Assembly (NCBI RefSeq): GCF_907164915.1
Contig: NW_025919167.1
Span: 1 to 64,000, forward strand
DNA from: Impatiens glandulifera
Taxonomy: Eukaryota; Streptophyta; Magnoliopsida; Ericales; Balsaminaceae
Direction of reading: 5' to 3'
Length of the DNA stretch: 64,000 nt
A program made the position numbers and the translations under genes. A model generated the notes under the pieces. That model was not told the origin of the DNA. It made no database searches and saw only the letters and a list, made by a program, of their open reading frames with translations. Below are positions 51,751 through 63,300 of the stretch, piece by piece. Every line of letters starts with the position of its first letter. The first letter of the stretch is position 1.

Positions 51751-52964
51751 CTTCTTCACCATTAAATTTTGAAAAATTCATTTTTGAGAGTCTCATCAGT
51801 GATTCATATATATATGATCGCATTGTTCCCTTTTCTCTTTAGGTTCACCACAATATCGTCTTTCTTCACAGTGTTCGCGATCATGTTGTCATTCACCTTT
51901 TGTAGTCTCCTCCACTATTGCCTCTCTGTTCGTGATTATATTTACCATACGCTTAATTTATTCATTTAAGTATATCGTTAATTAAAGTCATTATTGCATC
52001 CATCCGATCAAAGTGATATTTTTGCGCTTGCATTCGTTCTTCATGTGCCTGACTACGACTACAAATTTCGTTAAGTTTCCCTTCTATTGACATTTCCACC
52101 ATAATGCAAGAAAGATGCTCAAATAGACTAATACCAATGATATATTGTGAATTATACTTCTATAATAGATAGTTTAAGATTAGGGCAGTATCTTAGTAAC
52201 GGTAGACAAGTTGAGAGTTTAGATGAGTAGCAAAAAATATATCGATTACAGGCTCTGCAATCCGATATAATAGATTATAATTGGATATGAGAGATTATAG
52301 TAAAAGTAGAGAATACGAATTAACCTAGTTAACAAATTAATCAGTAGTCTTTTTCATTCATGTTGAGTTGTTATTTAAGTGACTCATGCCTTCACTGTTT
52401 TTCCGCTATAACTAGTTCTCTTTTTTGTTGTGAAATCTAACCGTTTTTGTTAATTCTGTTACTAAAACTGTTATCGTTTTAATCAACTGCCACTACAACA
52501 AATGAGACATTCGCCGACGCTTAAAAAAACTTTTGCCGACGTTTAAAAGCGTCGCAAAAGATATCACCGACGCTTAAACTTGTGTCGCCAAAAGCAGGGT
52601 CGTTGTAGGTTCCAGCGACGCTTAAATAAGCGTCGGTAAAATTAAAATAAGCGTCGCCAATACCATATATTTTTGAATTAATTTTTAGCCCATTATTTTT
52701 TCGGTTTTTTTATTTTTTTATTCGGTTTATAGTATTTTCTCCAGATTTTCTTTACTGCTTTTCACGCAATTATATTTTCATTTTTTACAGTAATTATTTA
52801 TATATTTTAATAATTATTTTTAAATTTTAACAAAAATTCTAAATAGATAAAAAATACTAATGAGATACAAAGTTTTTAATTAAAAATATAAAAACCATTA
52901 AATACATCCTAAAGTTGTGTCTATTCATTTCATATACACAATCTATAATTTAGTTGATTAAGCT

Positions 52965-55320
52965 TTAGACCTTTTTAATATCCCACAAGTTCAAAATATC
53001 GTCTTCTACTGAACTACCAAAAACAGATGACATGTCTGGAGACCACTGGAAAAAAAAATCATTGAAACAATTGTCAGAAGCTATTGTAAAAATCAACCTA
53101 CAATTCATTTATTATCAGAAACTATTGTTCAACCGATAAATCAACAAAAATAAATAAATAACTAATCATATATTGCAAACCTGTACACAGAGAACAGAAG
53201 CATCATGACCCTCAAATACATGAACAAGTGATCCAACCCCTCCAGACTTAAGATTTCGACGGTCAAACATGCGTATGGAATAATCAACCGATCTGTTGAA
53301 TACCATGCAAATTAAATGAAACTCGGAATCAAAAACTATAGAAAATACTCAGCAACACATCAATGAAGTTACATCCTCATGTACAGAAAGTAGAAATGTG
53401 TATATGAACTCGCGTTAACTTAACTTCTAACAGATTCACTGAAAAATCACATAATGGCAAGGAAATTACATACCTGTCAGAAAGAATAAAATTAACATTG
53501 TGTGGATTCCAACCAACACAATGAAGATCAGTATCGTGAGCTTTCTCAACTTGCAAAAGAGACAAGTGAATGCCATTGATAGATCAAGACTGTAGGCAAT
53601 AGGTGAACTGGTAATAATGTTGCATGTAAGGATTTAGGGATCTTAAACCCGCATCCTTCCTTTTTAGCAAGGCAAGAAACATAATGAAATTACTGTAGAC
53701 TATAAAATAGGGTTCCAAATAAGTCATCCTCTTTGAGCAAAAAGGGGATTTTTTCCAACAAAAATGGCACGCGGTCATATTAAGTAGAAAACAGGAAATT
53801 GGATGGTTATTTTTAACTTGAATAGCTTTATAGGGGGTCATTCTTTTTTCCTCAGTGGTTCATAAAATTGACTAGCAGCCTCCATGACAATTCATTTAAT
53901 ACAAACATGAACTCTTATACATTATTTATAATCTAACATGTTATTACACTTATATATTAGATGTTATCAATAGTTATAATCATCAAAATAAATATTGTAT
54001 ATATCATGTATTGATGGATAATTTTACAAAAGGTTGGGTAATCTTTGTGTTTGCACCTTGCAAGATGATAAGAATAAAATATCATTTATATTTTGTTCTT
54101 TTCATATTTGAGTATATACGCATTTTATAATAAATGCTTATGATTGTGCTCCTTTATTACCAAAATATGAAATGAGTAAAGAATGATGAAGAAATAGATA
54201 AACTTTGATCTCTTCGCTTTCAACTGAAATCTACAATTAAATTTAATTCACAAAAGTATATCCTAAAAAATAGTTGCCTCAGTTTTCAGAAGTACTATGT
54301 CTGGATCCAAAGCATAGTATACTTTATTGAGGCAGTACCTAATAGATTTTATTGTCCCAATCATGCAGTAATAATCATAATCACTTCTAAGAAAAACTTG
54401 AAATTATTATGCTCGTGAAGTGAATTACAATAAAATGTACATTTATAGCAGGACTAGAACCAGACCTTGCATCCCATAATATCATACAGGAATCATCACC
54501 AACGCTACAGAATTCCTGCCCACTTTAGTACAAAAGAGAGTCAGATAAAACAATATTAATAGCTATATATACGACAGAAGAAAAAGGCAAGCAACCAGGA
54601 TGATAAAATTTACTCAGTGCTACACGGGAATATCCTGGCAAATATATAATAATATAGATGATCCATATAACAATTTTATGACTAGAAACAAAAAAAATGC
54701 ATAAAAATAGTGCTCCACATTTGCTAAATTTTCAGATTTCACTAGGCTAGATTTTCATTATGAACTGGAGTTTGGGAAGGCAGTTCCTATTGCAGCAAAC
54801 GTGATCTATACTTTTGTGAGAGTAATGATTTTGATAACAAGTGTAGGAACTATAAAACAAGATTTTGATAATTCTCCAGTTCATAACCTTTTTCTGCTGA
54901 CATTTTTTAAAATAGTGGACTTAATGTTCATAGATATTGTAACACAAGTTGACATGTAAAGTTACTGGTCTCTATAAAACGAGCAAGAATATTTAGAGAG
55001 AAATGTAAAAAATCAGAAAGAATAAACATGTATAGTCCTTGTATGTTCAATAACAACAAAAAAAACTCTAGATCAATGGTCTTGATAGTAGATACTACTC
55101 TTCCTACCTTGATGGGCAAAACTGCACATCTTCCACAGTATCATCATGCCCTTGTTATGTACCTCGAGGACCAAGATTAGGGCCATCGACAAATCTCTCA
55201 GCAGCCTTTGAGTTGCTTTTGGAGCTAGCACCAGCAGATCCTTGAGACTTAGAAGATGCCCTTGGTAAATAGAGAATACACATGCCCCATAACTGAACGA
55301 CATTTATCTGCATTTAAAAG
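52965..55320 (-). pseudogene. Captured FVE/MSI4 (WD40, RbAp48-type) gene fragment inside CACTA
   Basis: Exon-like blocks in order on the minus strand: about 55,320-55,110 (Ser/Lys-rich linker, GPRG, then GHDDTVEDVQFCP), about 54,514-54,450 (EFCSVGDDSCMILWDARSG), 53,549-53,474 (VEKAHDTDLHCVGWNPHNV...ILSDR), 53,292-53,181 (SVDYSIRMFDRRNL...HVFEGHDASVLCVQ) and 53,045-52,965 (WSPDMSSVFGSSVEDDILNLWD). The last two junctions join cleanly in frame. These blades match plant FVE/MSI4, which acts in histone deacetylation, flowering and silencing. The fragment has an in-frame stop near the GPRG block (55,160), a frame shift in the first block, and lacks the N-terminal blades. A truncated product or antisense RNA is possible but unproven. 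Confidence 0.85.
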
Positions 55321-56751
55321 AACAAAACAGAGTACTATTGGAGCATGGATGGGTGAGGATCAAATTGAGATCAGAATTCATTCCCTATTTCTCTTTAAAT
55401 GGTGTAATAAACCAAACACATCACTTGAAAATCTCAAGGGTGTTTGACGAGGTAAAGGAAAAAAATTCTCCTCTAAACATAAGCCCCGTAACTTTCCAAT
55501 CCAAGAACAAATTATCTTATGATTAAAAGGGTCGGTCATCATAAAATTTGGATTCATTTCTTGCCGCAAATATTCACTTGGGGGGTTCACTACAACTAAA
55601 AAGGGATAAAGCTTAAAGGAAAAAGGCCTCTTATTCCTTGTAAAAAATTCAAAAAAGTTAAAGAAAAAAGTATCAACATTTCTAGCTGATATACCAATAA
55701 TTGTTTAATGAATAAACAATTGCATAACCACATCTCCTCATATTTAACTTTCACCAAATTTTGTTTCATTTATAAGGGCAAGTAATAAATTCTTAAAATA
55801 AAAGCACAGTTCATGATTCAGAAGAATGTAAGAAAAAATAAATATCTCATAATAATGAAATCCCTCTTGACAAGAACTGTGTGGTTGTTCTCCCATAAAC
55901 AGTGCATATATGCAACAAAGGTTGATTTAGAGCAAGAATAAATTAGACATGAGATTAAGAAGATGATAAAAAAATGCATTTGACAGACCAAATAAATACT
56001 TGAAGGTAATGGAAAGACTCGGAGAGTGATCAACACTTCATCCATCAACAACAATTCACACAAAATTCCTACCAACTTCAACTAAATTTAGTCAGAAACC
56101 ACTTTCAACTCCCTGTCCATCACCTGGATTCTATAAAAACAAATAACGGTGAAATCGTGCATTAGGGTGAATGTACAGTGGCATGCGATTTTATTAAAAT
56201 CTCTAAACCAGTTGAGCAAGGAAAGTTCAAATACGAAATCTCATTGATTGAAGCATTTTATCAAACATGTGGATGGAACAACAGAAAGTAACAACTAATC
56301 AAACTGATAGTCGTCCAAATTGAAAGAAACATAAACCAATCTCGACTTAAAACCAAAACGTTAAAGCTAGATCGAATTGCTCTGAAACAACAGTTACAAT
56401 CGACCAACTAAATTTCTCAATAAACTCGCTATGATTCATTACACGTTTATAGCTATTTTTTACAACTTACCAAGAAATATGACAAAATGCGGGGTAAACC
56501 CCTTATGCCTCCCTTCAAATCGATCTTCAACCAGTAGTGGAGAAGATGACTAGTAGCATACGAAGAGTCAGCTTCGGTCTGTCCTTTTCTGCCCATCGCC
56601 AAATTAGGAGTCAGCTATTTCTCTTGTTCTCGGTGTTGGATTTCGTCGCTGCTCAAGATATTCATCTTCTTTGCAAGAGCCTCCGCCAAGCATCTTCTTC
56701 GCAAGAGCCTCCGCCAAGCATTTCAAAAGAGAGAGAAACAAACCAAAATAG

Positions 56752-57430
56752 TTGAATTAGGTTATATTCAAATATCTATATATTTAGTTTCTTAAAAAAT
56801 CTAAAATATTAATTTCATATAAAATATAATATAATATATAATTTATATTTAGTTATATATATTTTTTAATATAATTAAATTTAAATAATAATTAATTAAA
56901 AGACATAGAATTGATTATGTTATAAAAAATTAATAATTAAATTTTAATATTAATAAAATTTAAAATAAAATTTATTTATAAAAAAATAATGTAATAAAAT
57001 AAAATATTTATAAAGTTAAAAATATTAAAATTTTAAGTGACTAAATTATAAGGTTGTCAACAAGTATATATAAAAAATAAAATAAAATAATTGAATTAAG
57101 TTAATTCAAATATCTATATATTTAGTTTCATAAAAAAATCTAAAATATTAATTTAATATAATATAATATAATATCTAATTTATATTTAGTTTATATATAT
57201 ATATTTTTTAATTTAATTAAATATAAATAATAATTAATTAAAAGACATAAGGTTAGTTATGTTATAAAAAATTAATAATTAAATTTTAATATTAATAAAG
57301 TTTTAAATAAAATTTATTTATAAAAAATTAAAATAATGAAATAAAATATTTATAAAGTTAAAAATATTAAAATTTTAAGTGAATAAATTATAAGGTTGTC
57401 AACATTTATATATATAAATAAAAATAATAA
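56752..57430. repeat. Tandem duplication (period 339 bp) in the CACTA right half
   Basis: TTGAATTA-GTTA-ATTCAAATATC begins at 56,752 and again at 57,091, and the following AT-rich sequence is repeated nearly base for base through AATTATAAGGTTGTCAACA. Confidence 0.9.
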
Positions 57431-57646
57431 AGGTTGTTTGTATATATTTTAAAGGTTGACAAAACTTTTTTATTCTCTTTTTTTACCCACGCTTAATATG
57501 CGTGCGCATATAAGCGTTGCCGAAACTATATTTTGTTGTAGTGTGCTATTAGTAACTATAACATGTTGTTAGACAATTTATTTAAAAGAAATTACAGAAA
57601 ATGTCAACTTCGTTAACAATTCGTCGACTTATTGAGGGTTAGAAAA

Positions 57647-58284
57647 CTAATTCTTCAATTTTATATATAATCTACTTTTAGACATAAAAGATTGTGTACT
57701 ATTTTATCGAAGTTTGAATATGAAATGGGCTGTGAAAATTCTCACGATTAGCACTAAACCAATTTTTTTTTACTATAAACAGGAACATAACAGTGTCGCT
57801 AAAAACTTACCGACGCTAAATATAGCAGCACAAGAAGGTCGGCCGTAAATGCCAGGAAATGATTATGCGTCGGTAAATTATTTATTTTTTTAACAAATTT
57901 TAGTTTATATAATTCAAAAAATATATCTTAAATAACTATATCAAATTATATATTGCAAAACATGTGCATCAAATTAGATGATAAAACCCTTGCTTTCAAA
58001 TGAAGTGTTTTACATAAGTTCAATTTCATTCTTTTTAAATCAAAATTTATTGCTTATAAAAAGTTATTGTAATCCTCAATGTCATTATTTTTTATAATAA
58101 AAATCCATGAAAAATTCAAGAAGATCCAATAGTTTCTAGATCTACCTATTCTATTACACCAAAAACAAGTTAAATAAACTGTTCTTATGAGCAATAATAT
58201 CTAAAAAATTCAAGAAAACAAGAATTACAAATACTTGTGCAGTAAAATAATTTGTCACAACAAAAAAAAAAAGCATGTCTTGTT
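57647..58284. other. 3' flank of the truncated CLASSY copy
   Basis: Shares two blocks with 46,465-46,735, including GCGTCG-type CACTA subterminal words at 57,795-57,880. No gene is seen; the final part is probably the former 3'UTR of the CLASSY copy. Confidence 0.6.
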
Positions 58285-60189
58285 CTAGCAAGCTCCTTCC
58301 TTATCTTGGTGAATGATTCTCTCAAACATATGACATGTTTTTTCATTCTGAACCAACTCCTCCAAGATCTTATCTTCCTTAATAGTACCCATCAAAGATC
58401 TCTCGCTAATATCAGCATTACTAGTATCGTCGGTAGAAGAAAACACTATTTTGGATAAATGGTCCTTATGAGTTTGACAATCATACTTAGTGTTTTCAGC
58501 TTCACAAGCAACAAGATGATAAGTGTAGACAATTTTTTTCTGCCCAATTCTATATGCCCGACTAATGGCCTGTTTTTCAACAGAAGGATTCCAAACCACG
58601 TCCAACAGTACAACTCTCGAAGCCCCGACCAAACTTATACCCTCCGAACAAGCCTTGGTTGAGGCTAACATCACTTTAACCGCACTATCTGAATTGTTGA
58701 ATGAACGTATCGATTTTTGACGAAGCTTTGTGTTTTTTGCTCCATCCATATACAACATTTCCTTACCTTCAGACCAACCAAAGTAGGATTTGAGTTGATC
58801 CATAATAAGTGTCAAAGGAGGGATGTATTGACTAAAGATGAGGACTTTCTCATCCAGGGCCTCACTAAGCCGGATTAGTTCAACTAAGAATTTTGTCTTC
58901 ACCCCACCTTCTGGATTTTTTTTAAGAGCGTCTAATCGAGACATGTAAACTAAAAACTCTTCTTTTTTCGATAGTTGAGAGTGAATCAACAATGAAGGGT
59001 GAACCGACGTTAAAGAAATGCAATGTTCGCGTTCAAGCCCATTCTTCATCTTCAAGATATCGTTAAGAATTGTGTTTTGTAAGTCCATTGGCTTTAAAAC
59101 AACCAATGAATCTCTTAAACCAGGAAGACTTTCCTTAAGTATTCCACCTTTGTAGACATGTGTCATTCCGAAAATTATGTCCTTTAACTCTTTGATCCTC
59201 TCATCGTCGTTTTCAGCGACGCCATTAGTCAATGAAATCCATCTGTTTAATGCTATGTTTTCTTTCTTGTCTCGTGTATGCTCTTTGGATATTCCGTGTG
59301 CTTTTTTAGCGACGAATTTATCGACAAAATTAGGTCTTACCATACAAAGGGTATTGAATAGCTCGTGAAAATTGTTCTGAAAAGGGGTTCCAGATAGGAT
59401 TATACGTTTTTTAGTTTGGATTCTTAAAAGCGCTTTCCAGATTAGGCTGTTCTCATTTCTGGCGGTGTGACCTTCGTCAAGAACCAAAAGGTCAGGAAGT
59501 TCTCGAAGCATCTGTGTAACTTGCAAACTATCGATTTGATTTTTACAACTCTTCTTGATTCCATTACCCCCTTCTAACTTTTCAAATAACCCATAACTCA
59601 TTCCGAGAACACTCTTGTCTTTTTTCCATGAAAAAAGCTTAACCAAACGGTTTGAGTGTTTGTCTTTATCGCGGAATTGGTTTACTAGATTAACAACTGT
59701 ATTAACTTCTTGACCCGAAAAATCCTTCCCATTCATGTTATGGAATGGAATGTTAACTTTCCATTTCCTAAACTCTTCCTCCCATGTAAGGAGCATATTG
59801 GAAGGAGCAATTATGAAAACTTTTCTAGTCGGATATAACTCCAAATAAGACTTTATGAACATGATGGTGAGTCGAGTTTTACCTGTTCCTGGTGCATGTG
59901 AGATTATGCATCCATTTCCACCATTTGAACTCTCATTCTTCAGATCCTCTAGAAATATGCTTCCTTCTATATTATTCCATATAAACTCAAATCCGTTTCT
60001 TTGATGAGAGTACATGGTTTTTCTCATACCCGGAATTAAGCCCCAAACCGTCTCTGTAGTATCAATAATATCCTCGTTGAGATGAGATCCACCATTCTCA
60101 AAATTCATTTGGAATGGTTGGTGTATGTCAATGTTATTTCTGTCTTCTCGAAACTCTTTCCTTTTAGTTTTTTTCCAAGGTATAGTATT
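58285..60189 (-). pseudogene. Second CLASSY copy: last exon intact, upstream exons absent in the window
   Basis: An open frame of 634 codons corresponds to the whole of exon 4 of the complete gene. It starts at the same acceptor (TACATGCAG) and ends in a C-terminus similar to, but shorter than, the first copy's. The SNF2 motifs are preserved: HAPGTGKT, LVLDEGHTARNE, SGTPFQNNF, CSEGISLVGASRVVLLD and ISRAYRIGQKK. Exons 1-3 are missing. About 200 bp upstream of the exon a gypsy LTR begins (near 60,388) and continues past the window. Either this is a truncated duplicate under weak constraint, or the retrotransposon sits in intron 3 and the other exons lie beyond 64,000. An in-frame ATG at 60,210, upstream of the acceptor, could allow a short product. 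Confidence 0.8.
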
Positions 60190-60387
60190 CTGCATGTATA
60201 TACCATACAATTTGATATTATTTATAATGGAAAGAACACAAAATTAAGAGTAATGATACATGTGAGAATTTTTATAGAAAAAATTAATAGAAATTTGATT
60301 GAGAGCATTTTAGAGTTAGGTTTTCTAATCTTAATAAGTCAATGGATGGTTAACGAAATCAACATGTTATGTAATTTTTTTTAATAA

Positions 60388-63300
60388 GTTGTGCAACAAC
60401 AAGTTCAAGATTTTAAATAAGTTGTTTAACAACAGGTGACAGTTCTTTGTAACAGTTGATTAAACTATAACAGTTATAACAGAATGAACAGATACAGCTG
60501 ACAAAATCAATTAGATTTTATTATATAAGGGTGACTAATTTTGGGGAAAACAGTTAAGGCAGGAGCCCTTAAATATCAGCTGAACGGGATGGGCAAAAGC
60601 AATTAGATTTTACTACAGAAGGGTGAACTAATTTTTGGGGAAACAGTAAAGGCAGAAGCCCTTAAATATTAGTTGAATAGGAATGAAAAAGACTATTGAT
60701 CATTTGAAAACTCTTCAGGTTAATTCATATTCTTTCTATTCATACTCTAAATCTCTCTATCGATTGTAAGTCCTGTAATCGTTCTTATTCTCTACTCACC
60801 TAAACTCCCAACTATTATGCAGTTACTAAGGTACTACCATAATCTGGATTACATATTGTAGAGGTATAATTCTCATTATAGTATAAGTATAAAAGCAACT
60901 TTATTGGCATTATGCTGAAAACGCAAGTTGAATGAGATTCATAGTCGTAGGACGAACGCTTACAAGCGCAAGAAGATCATTTCGATCAGATGGAGGCGAT
61001 GATGACTTCAATGAACAATACACTTAGACGACTAACTCTAGCGTCCGATAGAAATAACCAGGAACAAGAGGCAAAAATGGAGGAGACTACGGATGTGAAC
61101 GTCAACCTGATCACAAACGAGGTGAGAAAAGAAGATATCGAGGTGAACATTCTGAAGAAAGGGAACAATGTGATTATATGTATCAACAACTAACGAGACT
61201 TTCAAAATTGGATTTCTCGAAATTTAATGGTGAAGAGATAGACGACTGGATATATGGAGTAGAGATGTTTTTCAGGTGGATCACACATTGAAGAATCAAA
61301 ACTAGAATATTCTTGTGCACACTTAAAAGGGAGAGCTCGTTGTTGGTTCAGTTCACATCTACAATATAGGATACCAACATAGGATACCGGGAAGAGCTAT
61401 GACCTGACATGAGTTAAAGGCATTGGTACTATAAGAGTTTGGCTTGAGTGAATTTGATAATTCATTAGACGAATAAAAAGATTTTAAGCAGTCAGCATCG
61501 ATTAAGGAATTTGGTAAGAAATACTTGAATGTCATTTACAAGTTACCACATCTTATGGAAGAATACTCAATTAAAGGTTATTTAAACAGGTTAAAATAGG
61601 AGATTGCAAATTCAATTAGAATTCAAAAACCGGGGTCATTATTAGAGGCTATTGGAATGGCTAAACCGCAAGAGAGGACAAATATTAAATTGCAAGAGGC
61701 AGTGTGTGATTCATTGGTATGAAGGGTCTACTTAGCAAATAAAGGGAGTCCACTACTGTCTAATCCTAAGCAACCTGCATTTGGCAGTAGAAGCAACTAC
61801 TCAGGAGGCTATAATCGATCAAGTGTGAGTACTTCTACTAGTGCTGTTAATAATGGAACATTGTTGAAGCAAGTAGTCACTAATTAGAATTCCCGAAGGT
61901 TTAATATCAAACAAAAAAACTCTAGATGAGAGAAGAAAGAATAATCAATCTTTCTATTGTGAAGAAAAGTGGGGATATGGGCATAGATGTAAGTCGGGGC
62001 CTCTAGTTATGAGTATTGAATTGATAGAAACTGAAAGTCAAATAGAAGATATCGATAGAACGATGGCCTACGAAATATCAACAGAAGTTCTGACAATGAG
62101 CCTAAAAAGAGCTACCACATTTGAGACAATGAAGATCAAAGACAGTGTGGGTAAGAACATTATATATGTGTTTGTAGATTCAAGCAACACACATAATTTT
62201 GTGAATTCTAGGGCAATTTGTGGGACTGAGTTTATTAAATTGTGACAATTGTAAAGTACATCAATTAATAAGTAGTAGTGAATGCTGGGGTCTGAAGTGG
62301 TCTTCCTAGGGTGTGGATTTTGTTGTTAATACAAGATTGACGTCTATACCAAAATATGATATCATTTTGGGAATCGAATGACTGTGCACTTTAGGTAACT
62401 TAAACAAGACTTTAATGGGTTGGTAATGTTATTCCAACAATTAGGAAGAATGGTGAAATTACAAGTTCATACTACCAAGAAAGTGGAAATGCTTGAGGGC
62501 AGAACCTTGAGAATTACAATCAGAAAAGGAGAAAAGGTGGCTATGATGAGTATCAAAAGTCAAGAAGACAATGATACATAACTCTTTTCATTCCTAGTTT
62601 CTTTACCCGAGACGGATATGGAGAACTAGATAAGAAATATGATCTATGAGTTTAGCGATTTATTTCAAGAGCCAACCAGTTTATCTTCCAATAAAAGCTA
62701 TGATCACCGAATTTGTTTGAAGGAAGGAGCGCATACCGTCAGCTTGAGACATTACAGGTATTATACTCTTCGAAAAGACAAAATAGAAGGTATGATAAAT
62801 GAAATATTGGAGGTAGGGGTGATTAGAAAAAGTTATAGCCCATTTTTTTCTCCGGTGGTACTTGTCAAGAAGAAGGATCAAAGTTGGAGATTATGCATTG
62901 ATTATCGAAGATTGAATGAGGTAACCATTAAAAATAAATTTTCAATTCTTTTAATTGAAGAGTTGATGGATGAATTAAATGATAGTAATATTTTTTTCAA
63001 AATTGGATCTGTGTTCAGATTATAATCAAGTGAGAATGCATGAATGTAATATTTGTAAGACTGCATTTAACACTCATGAGGGCATTATGAATTTTTAGTA
63101 ATTCCATTTGGGTTAACCAATGCCCATTTGACATTTCAAGAGATGATGCATGAAATTTTAAAACCTCACCTAAGAAAGTTTGTCTTAATCTTCTTTGATG
63201 ATATTTTAATCTACAAAAGGAATTTGAATGAACATGTGAAGCATTTAAGACTGGTTTTAGAATTATTAAGACAACAACGGTTATAAGTATTCAAAATGTG

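Larger units (their letters stand above)
52491..57543. mobile_element. Non-autonomous CACTA (En/Spm) transposon carrying a host gene fragment
   Basis: Both ends read CACTACAACAAA in inverted orientation, and a perfect 3-bp target duplication TGC flanks it (52,488-52,490 and 57,544-57,546). The left subterminal 160 bp is packed with GCGTCG/CGACGC words; the right end has related words. No transposase-like frame was seen in 5,053 bp. The interior carries pieces of an FVE/MSI4 WD40 gene. Bases 56,752-57,430 contain an AT-rich tandem duplication of period 339. It sits in the 5' LTR of the gypsy element, which is therefore older; across the junction the LTR sequence continues in both directions. 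Confidence 0.9.
47227..57646 (-). mobile_element. Ty3/gypsy LTR retrotransposon, decayed, split by a CACTA insertion
   Basis: The 3' LTR is 47,227-47,632. The 5' LTR is 52,146-52,490 plus 57,544-57,646, interrupted by the CACTA element. The LTRs share long collinear stretches such as TATAATAGATAGTTTAAGAT and CAATTCGTCGACTTATTGAG. Downstream of the 5' LTR the minus strand reads TTGGTATTAG, like an initiator-Met primer site. Remnants appear in the order gag (51,750-50,900), protease (about 50,940-50,760), RT (50,450-49,870, with FFDDILIY), RNase H (about 49,600-49,220, DHQSLKYLL), integrase (49,080-48,400) and a C-terminal domain (48,005-47,817). Order gag-PR-RT-RH-INT defines Ty3/gypsy. Many stops and frameshifts show it is dead. 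Confidence 0.85.

Noticed and set aside
53584..53841. 85-codon frame on the minus strand in the CACTA element
   Set aside because: It lies in the intron between two FVE-like blocks and matches no WD40 sequence.
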